From assembly GCA_018398765.1 (NCBI GenBank), contig JAHBMJ010004706.1, forward strand, positions 1 to 64,000: a stretch of DNA of 64,000 nt, given 5' to 3'. Both the position numbers and the translations under genes were made by a program. Below the pieces are notes generated by a model that worked only from the letters and a program-made list of their open reading frames with translations, did not search any database and was not told the origin of the DNA. The first letter of the stretch is position 1, and every line of letters starts with the position of its first letter. Of this stretch, positions 10,877 to 20,706 are shown piece by piece. The stretch comes from Chromera velia (Eukaryota; Sar; Chromeraceae).

Positions 10877-12800
10877 GGTGTTTCACACTACCACCCACAC
10901 CTTCATGACTAAGAAAGGACCCCTCATAAAGATCCATCTTCAAGAGTGAGAGCTTTAAGCCCATGGCACCACCTAGCATTCGAACTGGCATGCTTTCGGA
11001 GTCTATCGGTGCCCAGCCATTACGCATACATGCATGGCTGGCACTAATAGGCACGCATGTTGCATACATGCATTGAATGTGTGATCGCTCGTTCTCTCGA
11101 TCGAGTGCGTGCACTGAGCATACACATGCTGGCTGTCATTCAACTACTGCATTCATGGATTGTGTGAGGCCGATATGTAGTGTGGGTGGTTCCTGTTCCA
11201 TGTCAATTTGGCCTCCAATGTTTTTCTTTCTCCTTCTCTTTGCTCCCCGTTCTTGAGATTATAAAAGTCTCTTGCAGGAAAGATTGTTCTTTCAGACAAA
11301 GTAAGAGAAGAATGAAGAAAGCAGTAAGTTAATTTTGGCTGGCGAGTACTCAAAAAGTTGAGTAATCGTCAATTGTCAAACATTTTTCTCTCTTATGCTC
11401 TTTACATAAGGGTCTACTCCACTGATAAAGCTTCAAACTCAAGTTATGTTTTGGTACTCATCTTTCTAAACATCAAACCTAAGTCGCTACTTTTATTTTT
11501 TTTCTAACCTTTTCAAACAATTAGCTCTATTAAATCGGAGTCTATTTCTAGTAATTCCATTCACTTTTACACAATTTTATTAATTTTTTTTATTAGAAAT
11601 TTTTCTATCTTTCAATTAGAGACACATGTTATATGCTTTAATTTAAGTTTTTCATTTCTTCAATAGTAACCTTTGGGGGGCAAAGGTATTTAATCACGGA
11701 ATATATTTATTTACTAGTTACTCACTTCAAAAGTAATATATTTAGGAATATATTCAGGAATATATTCCCAAATGAATTAATGGGGGGTCCGGGGGGCGGA
11801 GCCGAAGATTGGATGTCCTTTGGCTGCTTTATGCTGCTTCTGGCTGTCACCCCGCAGGAATTGCATGAATACAATTCTACAGGTTTGCCGGGCTGTGGTT
11901 GACGGTGGCTGAACTGCTTTAAAAAAGTCTTGGACGTCCACTTCACTCATTTTTAACCCACCGCACTGTGGCAGTTTTCAACTGTAGAGTTGTTCATCTG
12001 AAGTTGTCAAGCCTTAGTCATCTGGTATCATGGCTTTTAGTGACCATACAACTATGATTTCAACTTTGCATCTTAGTATAATCTTACCTTATATTTGAAA
12101 CTCATGCATGCAGACCCAATTTTTGATACAATATGCATGTACAATCGGTTGTTTGGCTCCGAATACATGCATGACTAGCCACGCTATATTTAATGCGAGC
12201 GCTTGATTGATTGTGCATGCATGCACACAGGGGGTGCGGCCTGCACCGCGTGGCTAGCCCGGGCTGAGCCTTATGTATGCATATATATAGCGCATACGTC
12301 CTGCAGTAGACGTACACAAGCCTCCAGGCTACTCCCCAAACATTCGTTTTAATTCATAACGTTAAAAAAAAAATATATATATCATTAGAATGACCAAAGG
12401 TATTAATTTACTACTAGTACTATTAAAGACTAGTAAGAATCGGACTTTGGCTAATTAATCACTTTATTCAATCATATTCAATCACTTTATGGGATAGTTG
12501 AATATATTTTAATCACAAGTGACTAAACACCTTTGTTGGGGGGAGGGGGGGGCGTGGAATCCCACACCAAAAGGGATACGAGTGTTATATATACTAGTTT
12601 TAAAGAAAATTATTTTTATGCTTTAACCTCATACATCATCATCATTATCATCATGTAAGGTCACTAAAGGTTGCATAATTAATGTTGCGGCTACAACAAC
12701 GATAGACGGTGACCATAAAATCTAAGGAAACATTTAAGAAAGAAAGGGCGATTTAATAAAAGCTAGAATAGAAGTAAACTGAAAGAAACAAATAATCTTC
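10877..12800. other. AT-rich intergenic, no gene seen
   Basis: Low-complexity AT-rich DNA with G-rich patches at about 11780-11800 (GGGGTCCGGGGGGCGGAGCC) and 12538-12556. The flanks of the two patches (AAAGGTATTTAATCAC near 11683 and its rough reverse complement near 12510-12535) hint at an old element with terminal inverted repeats, but the match is too weak to call. Confidence 0.5.
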
Positions 12801-12819
12801 CGATGGTCTCTTGCTAGGT

Positions 12820-12892
12820 CTCTTGGCTTAGTGAGTAGCATGAAGTACTAAGACCAGCCTCTCACCAGGAGGTCCCCGGTTCAAACCCTAGT
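12820..12892 (+). repeat. tRNA-like sequence (possible SINE head or tRNA pseudogene)
   Basis: TGGCTTAGTGAG resembles an internal A box. GGTTCAAACCC, about 50 bp later, matches the B box. Between them GCCTC-TCACCAG-GAGGT can fold as a five-pair anticodon stem with a 7-base loop. The T stem is only partly paired and I cannot find a full acceptor stem, so it is not a functional tRNA. The sequence GTTCAAACC is repeated just after the B box. Confidence 0.35.
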
Positions 12893-12949
12893 TCAAACCT
12901 AAGGAAAGTCACTTTTCTGAAATAAAGCAAAAACATAAAAACCGAAGAA

Positions 12950-13048
12950 GGCGCGGTCTAAAATTGAAGCACACGATATATCCGAATCTTGCGCGGTCTA
13001 AAATTGAAGAAACCAAAGGATTCGAATATTGCGTAGTCTAAAACCGAA
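12950..13048. repeat. Short tandem repeat, about 38-40 bp unit
   Basis: Three imperfect copies of a unit built on GCGCGGTCTAAAATTGAAG occur at about 12951, 12990 and 13031. The third reads GCGTAGTCTAAAACCGAA. Confidence 0.6.
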
Positions 13049-14278
13049 TACTACAATGAATAGTTTAAATGGTGCTGCGCACTCTAGCGTGCACTATTCA
13101 ACTAAAGGGCTAGATAAAGGGACTGGACCGATTTTTGCACGGTTAAAATCAGAAAATCAGATCTGTAGGCAATTAATTAGATCCATGGCCGATAAATCGC
13201 CTGATCTGAATGGCCTGTCGTACAGATCACTTCGAAGTTCAAAAAATTTAGAAAAGTTTAAAATAATGAAATTGAATTTTTAAATTATTTTTTCGGAAAT
13301 TAAGATCCATCCGATCACGGTCCGAATTCACGGATGATTTAGGAGCCTCAGAGCCATCAGAAAATTAGCCAAAACTTGAAATAGAACTTCCAACCTTCAG
13401 CTAAATTAACTCTCCTTGCATGCAAAACAAAAGTAATGCAATAACATTGGATTTTGATTTAAAAACTTAATTCTATCTTGTCCACTGTATTTAGCTAAAC
13501 AAAGAACTCTTATTCTCGTTATTGCATGATTCTAGGAGTCTGATCTAACACCGACTTCCTCTATTTATCTGAGGGCTCTAAGTAGCTCTCAACAATAGTA
13601 TTCTTTCCTATACTGTGTAATAATACATCAGGTATCTACTAGTTAGGTATAATACCTAGTATAATGCATACTGTGAAACACTACTATGTGGCCTTAGCTT
13701 TCAAAATTTAGGTGGATTCAATACTAACTTGGTTTGATCCCAATCGTATAGATATTTAGGATGAGGTTTGAAAGCACAGCCGTCAACCAGACGGCGTTTA
13801 TATGGCAATGATGCAAGAAGATATTCAATCATTAGCAATCATTAGCGCTAGCATTAGCGCTGCCAGCGTGAGACTGTAATTCTAATTTCTACTCGGGAGT
13901 CAGGAATGACTGTACTGAAGACCTTGGATCAACTTGGAACGAGCCTGAAAATATGGTACAGCCTCCAACGACCAAGACACCCTTTCAGTTGTGCAAGATA
14001 CTAGGCAAGATAGGCGCTCAAGGCTTCTGGCTAGGCTTTTCTGGGCACACCAAGAAGACGCCACGCTGTATCACACCAATTCAAGGCAGCCAAAGAGCCG
14101 AAACCGAGCATCCGGCACACATGCCAACTAAGTCCGCAGTAGTGTAAGCCTCTTTGAATTCAGATGATGACTTGGAGGACCACGCTTGCAGTGAGTTTTC
14201 TGACCCATTTAATTGAATTAATTCAATTGAGTCCCTGATTGAGTTCTCTGAATTCTCTTTCACTCTCCTCCCCTTCCT
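13049..14278. other. Intergenic, no supported gene
   Basis: A frame to 13283 and another at 13953-14147 show no recognisable domains and lie in AT-rich DNA. A palindrome near 14213-14232 (AATTGAATTAATTCAATT) and the small hairpin CCGTCAACCAGACGG near 13781 are present. Nothing else is supported. Confidence 0.5.
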
Positions 14279-14571
14279 TTACGTCCCCCCAGTCCCGTAC
14301 ACTCCAGGAGAACTGCCGACCCCCCGCTCTACCATCCTTTCCCCGTCCCCCTCTGCCGTGAGACTTCCCCCATGAGATTTCCTCCGATCAGGGCTGCACT
14401 CCCCCTCCTCCTCTTCCCCCTCTCCCAACGGATCCTCCTCCCCCTCACCCTCCAGGAGCATCTGCTGGGAGTGTCCTGGGGTGAAGGTCGGTTGGGCCTG
14501 CTTGGGAGAGAGGAGCTGGGAGCGAAGAAGGAAGACCACCAGCGGGGTGATCAGCCCTCCGAGACTGCGAA

Positions 14572-14611
<40 letters not shown>

Positions 14612-14612
14612 G

Positions 14613-14644
<32 letters not shown>

Positions 14645-15001
14645 TGCCAGGAGGAGAGCATACGAGTGGACGCAGTAGGATGGAGAAAGAAGAACGTGGC
14701 TGAAAGTCTCAGAGAGAGGGGAAAAGAAAGAGGAGAGGAGAAAGACCAGTCGCCACAACCTATTCCCTGAGAATAATTCGATCACAGGTTTGTACACCCA
14801 AATGCCCGCCTCACAGAGTCACTACTAACTGACTGACAGGATGAAGAGCCAGAGAAGACGAGGCCGTTGCTGTCCGTCTGGTGGAAGCAACCAGGTAGTC
14901 AGGATAGCTGCACCAGACAGAGAGACACACTTTTGCGGCATGAACGGCTGAATGGGAAAAGCGAGGGCTGAAACAAATGGAAAACCCATGAACCTGCAGT
15001 A

Positions 15002-15049
<48 letters not shown>

Positions 15050-15554
15050 CGATGGAAGGAGAAAATTCACACCCGAGTGCCAAAAGAAGCAAACCAAATA
15101 CACCTACATGTACACGGGCCAAAACCGAAAGAAAGAAATAGAAACATATAGAGACAGACCCTCATGCACCCACCCACCTGAGGTGCCTCCGGCCGCAAAT
15201 CGAGCCACGTATTTCGGAGCAGCATCTACGGCAGCATAGATCGCCTCGTGACCCTCGGGGGGAGCGACCATAGAGTACTCCTTCAGTCTGCATGCAGAAT
15301 GAAGGGGGGAAAAGGAACAAAGGAATGATTGAAGGAAGGGCAATTCAGACAGGTGAGAGGGATACGAGCACAGACAGAGAGAGAGACCAGTAATGAATCA
15401 GAGACAGACCCTGCGTTCTACGGCATCTGTTGATAGTATTTTTGATTTTGTCTCTGGTCTCTTTTCTTCTCGCTTACTTGGGACATCGTGGACAGACATA
15501 AAGCGAGGAGAGAACAAACACACACACGCACACATACACACACATAGACACACA

Positions 15555-15596
<42 letters not shown>

Positions 15597-15608
15597 CACA
15601 CACATTCA

Positions 15609-15639
<31 letters not shown>

Positions 15640-18617
15640 GCAGAGACACTCACGAAGCATATGCCGGGCACTCTTCGAGTAGCTTTATGAATTCATGACA
15701 GCCATGAGGTTGTATGAAAGCTTTCTGTTGAGGGTTGGTGCGAAGAACGATTGAAGATGGTCGAAGAGGCTCTCTATTGGTGTTTGTGAAGAAAGACGAG
15801 ACGAGGCACCGCGGAGCTCTGCCGGCGCGCGGTGAGGATCGCGACAGAGTGCACGAGGCAGAGAGAAAAAGTGCACTGGTTGCGACTGGAGGCCGGGTCA
15901 ACTGCTTGGAATGTCACTGAATCCGAACAGGACACTACGAAAACAACTAGAGAAACCAAACCAATCAAATCCACAATGAGGTGCATCAACAGAGTCACAC
16001 AATGAACTGCATGAACAAAAACGCTCTATCTGTGTGTCCAGACTGACCGAGGAGACCAGACACCCTCCCCCAGGGTGAAGATCACGAACATCACCACGCT
16101 GGCTTGCATGCTCGGGTAGATCAGCAGAGGCAACGGACAGAGAGCCGACAAAAGAGAACCCACCTGCAATGAACCAAGCAGCAGAGTTAAGTCGAAGGAA
16201 ACCATAGAAATCATTCAACAACGCAGGGAGGGAGGGGGTCAAGGTAGAAACGGAATCAAGTTCAGTTGAGGTATGAAGACGAAGGATCAAAGCACGCAGA
16301 TGAAACAAAGCAAAACAAAACAAAGCAGACACTGCTCCAAAGAGGCTGTTGAGAGAGAGACTGCACGTGTTGTGGTAAGTAATCAAAAGAGGCCGGGGCT
16401 GGTTGTTCAGGAACGGATGAAGGAATGGGGGGCAGACAGGCAGGCAGGCAGGCAACATGTGCGCTGGGACGGAGGAAGGGGATGGTTTTCAGACTCAATC
16501 CGACCCTCGACCCACCGACAGACAGACACAACCACACGGTTTCTCGTGTCGTCTTTCTTGACAAACATACGACGAAAAAGAAAACGAAGAAGAGAAAGCG
16601 AGAGAGAGAAGCAGACCGACCCACCAGCATAGCAGGATACAGCGAGACATGAAATCGAGACTCGTACAGTCCGATGAGGGGAGTCCAGAAGATCAAAATC
16701 TGCACACAGAGAGAGACAGGGAGAGCTACACAAACGCAGACGTAGACACTAGAGAGCTGAGATTGAGGGGTGGAGGAGAGAGAGAGAGAGAGAGAGAGTC
16801 ATAGACTGACAGGCTGAGAATGACAGACGTGACCCATCCAACAAGAAACAACCAGACAGACCAACTGAACTGACCGATGGATTGATGGCCATGATGAGTT
16901 CATACGGGGCTCTGCTTCCAAACGCCCGTGTGTAGAAGATCACGAAAGTTGACCCCAGATGTCGCATAGTCGCTCCAACCCCGAGGGAGAAAACCCCAGC
17001 GAGCAAAAGGAATCTGCAGTCAGGGAAACGAACAAAAGCTCAAACGATAAACAAAAACCAGACAAGCAACAAGCAAGCAGTTTAAAAAAAGAGCTCCGCT
17101 TCTGTCGTTGATTTCCCCCCTCCCCCCTCCAGCCAGGGCACTCACCCACCTTCCATATCCAGGACTCCCAATGATGCGCGCAAAAGTTCCCGTGACGTCA
17201 GCAGCCCTGCACAGAAAAAGACAAAGTTGAGAAGCAAGGAAGAACAGTCAACCGAGCCCTCAAAAGAACACAAACCGCCCTGGGCCTCCGGGGATGCACC
17301 ATAATCGAACATGTGCATGGATAGATGGACGAATGGGAGGACAAGTCATTCACTTTAGCGGCTTAACAAAAAGAGCCAACAGAATGGCCAAGTCGAGAGA
17401 GCCTGCAGAGATAAATAACGGTTGTCCCTGTACTACCTCCGAAAAACGAGACGAGGCTTGTCACGGATTCGAACTGAAGCATCCACCTCTTGCCGTCCCC
17501 TCGTCCCGCTCTTGCCCCCTCTTCTCTTCTCACCTGCCACATTGGGCTGTCACGGTTCCATGCTCCTTTGCACTTAGTCAGTCGATTGGGTGTGTTTTAA
17601 GAGTTTTGGCTGATCGAAAACCCTACTGCATGCCTGCCTGAATGAGAAAGGTGAAACTGACTTCGGTTCGAATGGGTAGATCTTCCCGTCGGCGTCTCCC
17701 ACCTTCACCTCCCTTAGTGTCCACGCAAGGGGAAACATGACCAGCTCGCAGAGGGAAGAGAAGAGCAGAATCTCACGGTAGAACTGATTGCACCCTCCCG
17801 GAAGTCCTGTGGACGACAGCTGGTGCCTGTTCACTTTCGACAAGTGCACAGCCACACTCGCAAGCAGAGAGCCGATATTCACCACCACATAGTACAGAGC
17901 GAACACGAACGTTCTGTTTGCATCGCTGGTGTATCGTTTCACCGCAATCAGTCTGGCCGCAGTGCCGACTGCCTGTCCGATGGGTATCAAGAGAAGGAGG
18001 GTCGTGTAGAAGAAGGCCTCGTGAATGACTGTGGCAAGCGTCAGGTACCCGACTGAGCTCACAGCCGCAGCCAGGAGAAGCGACTGCCGTACCCCCAGCC
18101 CGTCAATCCAAGGAGCAAGGATGAAGCCAAACAGCAAGACGGCAACTCCGAAAACGGAGAAGTACCATCCAGTTGAGAAGTCTGATAGGTGTTCGGTGTC
18201 TGCAAGGAGGGACCATGAAATACAATCTTCTCCTTCATGCGCTAATGGAAAGGCACAGATAAGCGTACACAGGCAGAAGAAAATCGAAAAAGGAGAGGGA
18301 AGGCGAGATCACAAAAGAATTTCAGTGTGTCAGGGAAGATGTTGTTGCGTCATTGCAACACACGAAGGTATGGGTTGTTTGGCAGCATTGGACGGTCTAG
18401 TGGGCAGCAAAACTGACGGACCTTCCAGAAACTTCACGAAGATGTAATCCAAAGTAAACCCTGCATACAAGCAAGCAAACAAAGAAAGTAAACAATGGGC
18501 CACAGACTCGCCAGAATGTACGTATGGTGGACAGCCGCAGAAATAGCAACTGAATTCCAGAAGCCGGATCTTGGAGCATTTAGGCCGGCTGGTCATCGCA
18601 CTGACACTGACCGGCAT
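14279..18617 (-). CDS. Major facilitator superfamily transporter (nine exons)
   Basis: Exons in coding order are 18617-18422, 18199-17662, 17206-17150, 17013-16875, 16699-16625, 16163-16048, 15287-15174, 14993-14838 and 14564-14279. Phases agree at every junction and the summed length is 1,677 bp (558 residues). The start is ATG 18617; a second ATG lies seven codons later. The product is a polytopic membrane protein with about 11-12 helices. The N-terminal part reads LYAGFTLDYIFVKFLEDTEH then LSDFSTGWYFSVFG. Helices follow through WSPRLKEY and an EGHEAIYAA loop to a last helix, GGLITPLVVFLL. This organisation fits the MFS; the WSPRL..Y / PEG-EA-Y pattern recalls a clade of protist MFS proteins. 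The cytoplasmic tail (about 60 residues) is Glu/Gly/Ser-rich. Introns carry CA and GA microsatellites and a decayed tRNA-like repeat. Substrate is unknown. The exon-7 donor is ambiguous among overlapping GTGGGT sites. Confidence 0.8.
14574..14643. repeat. (CA)n microsatellite in MFS intron
   Basis: A CA run with a CGCACGCACG interruption fills the intron just upstream of the last exon's acceptor (CGCAG at 14565-14569 on the minus strand). Confidence 0.95.
15001..15050. repeat. (GA)n microsatellite in MFS intron
   Basis: GAGAGA run with one AAAG interruption, immediately upstream (minus strand) of the acceptor at 14994. Confidence 0.95.
15520..15642. repeat. (CA)n / (CG)n microsatellite in MFS intron
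   Basis: Long CA repeat with two identical CATAGACACACACATTCACA interruptions about 50 bp apart, ending in a CGCGCG run that could adopt Z-DNA. Confidence 0.95.
15688..15925 (-). repeat. Decayed copy of the tRNA-Gly flanking unit (tRNA-like pseudogene)
   Basis: The left part (about 15688-15735) matches 18833-18885: both have TTCAT-ACAG, then GTGAGG/ATGAGG, then AGCTTTCTGTTGAGGGT. The right part (15866-15925) matches the tRNA-Gly gene read the same way: GAAAAAGTGCACT, then degraded T-arm text, then CCGGGTCAACTGCTTGGAA. On the minus strand it would be a tRNA-like head ending in TTTTT. It lies in an intron of the MFS gene. A further partial match (TGTTTGT-AAGAAAGACGA) is inverted at about 16545-16572. 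Confidence 0.6.
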
Positions 18618-19029
18618 AACTATCCAGAAGCGCTATAACAAAGAAAAGAGAGATCTCTCTCGGTCCATCAGGCCAGGGAAAGCTGTCAAAGACGGAAGTG
18701 TCCCTTCTTTGGAGAGACGGCGGCATCCTTCCTCGATCCCTTCCTGCCACCCACTGTCCGCTTGCTGCCCGTTCTTGACTAAATCATTTCCCTCCTGGAT
18801 CCCGACTCTCAGTCTTTGAGCGAGTTCATGAGTTCATCACAGTCGTGAGGATGTATATGAAGGCCAGCTTTCTGTTGAGGGTAACTTCAAAGCATCTAAG
18901 TTCAGAAGAACATTTCTGCTACGATCTCTTGATACTTGCGGCGGCGCGCTGGGCGCGGCAGGGACCGAAGTCCCGCCGCGCCGCCGCACGGGGAGAATGC
19001 TGACGCAAACGTGGCCTCAACGAAAAAGT
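18618..19029. other. Intergenic between MFS gene and tRNA, with GC hairpin
   Basis: The start of the MFS gene and the 3' side of the tRNA face each other across this gap. It contains an 11-bp perfect GC stem: GCGGCGGCGCG at 18938-18948 pairs with 18977-18987. An inner GGGAC-CGAA-GTCCC hairpin sits in its loop. The minus-strand T5 terminator of the tRNA is at 19023-19027. Confidence 0.6.
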
Positions 19030-19100
19030 GCACTCACCGGGACTCGAACCCGGGTCACCTGCTTGGAAGGCAGGGATCCTAACCACTGGACTATGAGTGC
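19030..19100 (-). tRNA. tRNA-Gly (anticodon TCC)
   Basis: The 71-base gene folds perfectly on the minus strand. The acceptor is GCACTCA/TGAGTGC (7 pairs), the D stem is GTCC/GGAT, and the anticodon stem is CCTGC/GCAGG with loop CTTCCAA (anticodon TCC, Gly GGA codons). The T stem is CCGGG/CCCGG with loop TTCGAGT. The A box (TAGTCCAGTGG) and B box (GGTTCGAGTCC) are canonical. There is no intron and no encoded CCA, as in eukaryotic genes. A run of five T follows within two bases as a Pol III terminator. Part of the gene and its 3' flank recur in decayed form at 15688-15925. Confidence 0.97.
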
Positions 19101-19461
19101 AGCTGATCGAAGGGGCCTTGTCAAGGGACCGCAGGAGGGGGATGCTGACAACTGCGTGGACTATGAGGTTGCGAAAGAGCTCACTCAGCTCAGTCTGATC
19201 TCATGCAGTCTGAAAACGTCTGATTTGGATGGGGACATCGTCAAGCTCCATTTTTGGATCAAAAGCAAACAATCAATCCAACAGCAGTCCATCGACAGAT
19301 GATCGACAACCGTGATTCTCAGAGAGTGTCAGTGCATGTATTCGCCGCGAACAAGCAAAACGTGCACCTTCGAGCAACAGTGTAAGTGCACTGTGTAGCC
19401 CGCTAGTGTGGCTGTTGTCAATCTAAACAATAGGCAGCTGACATACAAGAAGGCCCATACG
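19101..19461. promoter_or_regulatory. Upstream region shared by tRNA-Gly (-) and the disordered-protein gene (+)
   Basis: About 360 bp lie between the tRNA 5' end and the ATG at 19462. The plus frame is open from 19408 without an ATG before 19462. No certain promoter motif is seen. Confidence 0.35.
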
Positions 19462-20641
19462 ATGAAGGCTGCCCGCCAGATACGGGTGGGAGATCTCTCC
19501 AAACGAGGATCGGGATCTGTACAAAGTCCGGGAAGAGGCCTGAAGTCCTCGGAAAGCAAGGAGACGGATAGACCTGGAAAAAGCAACATGAAAACAACAG
19601 TGACGCCCCCTTCCCAGCTATCTCCGTCCGCAGCGGCCAAAAATCTGCTACCAGCCCTTCCCCGGAAGGAGGGCCAGCTCGCTGGTGCCGAGTGTGCGAT
19701 TGTGCTTCCCTCCTCTCCCCATTCCCACCTCATTAGGGCGTCTTCCTCCTCTCTCACAGAGAAACGCCACAGTCCGGTCTTGCTCCAAGCGTCCTCCTCG
19801 GATACCATATCCAGATCAGCAGGCAGAAAGGCACCCCCACCAAAATCCGAGGACTGTCCGTCTCCAGCAAGGTTCAGTTCTGTACAGAAGGCTGCAGCAT
19901 TGGCAGAGAAGGAAAAGAAATCTGCCCACGAGAGTGAAACCCGCATCAGCTGTGAAGAGGAAGAAGAGGTCTTTGACTCTCTCCCCTACCCTCTGCCTAG
20001 TTACGCCTCCGCATCTCCATGTCCCCTTGAAAATCCCCCCATTCCCCTAGATGCAGGCACCCAAGCAGTAGAGAGCCATCAATCACCCGAAGACCCGAGC
20101 CACCCCTCTCCGCACCACACGGCGGCTCCCGAGGTGCACGCCCCCCCCCCTGCTGAGGGAGAGACGTTTTACACTCCCAGAGGGGGAACGATGGGCAGTG
20201 ATGCTCTGCAGGCACAAATGGGTGTTGGGGCAGGACCACAGGGCCCTGCAGAGACGGGGGACAGGGAGAATCAGGGGTGCTCTCGGTGCTCTGAGGAGAG
20301 AATGACGAGTGAAAGGGGCATGGGAAGCTTCAGGCAGCGATCGCCGTACTTTTCGAACCTGATTCCCCAGAAGGGCTCAAAAGTCTTTTATGATTCTGGA
20401 ACTCTGCGGGGGGCTCCCTCCTCTGTCCCCTCATCTCCCTGTCGCATGTCTTTGCGCAGCGGCCGTGTGCGAGGGGGGGGGGGTTCTCCCAGAGGTAGAC
20501 AGTCTCAACGGCTCTCGGAAGCTGTGCGAGAGGTCTGTCGTTTTTGCGCCTTTCTTTCTGTCTGTCTGTCTTTCTTTCTTTCTTTCTTTCTTTCTTTTCT
20601 TTCTTTCTTTCTGTCTGTCTGTCTGGCTGTCTGTCTGACGG

Positions 20642-20706
<65 letters not shown>

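Noticed and set aside
14445-15660. Cys/Val and Thr/His repeat frames over CA tracts
   Set aside because: Dinucleotide-repeat artefacts in MFS introns.
19030-19100. tRNA-Gly as primer for the LTR element
   Set aside because: Its 3' end (…GAGTGC plus CCA) does not match the binding site TGGTTACCAAAGCC.
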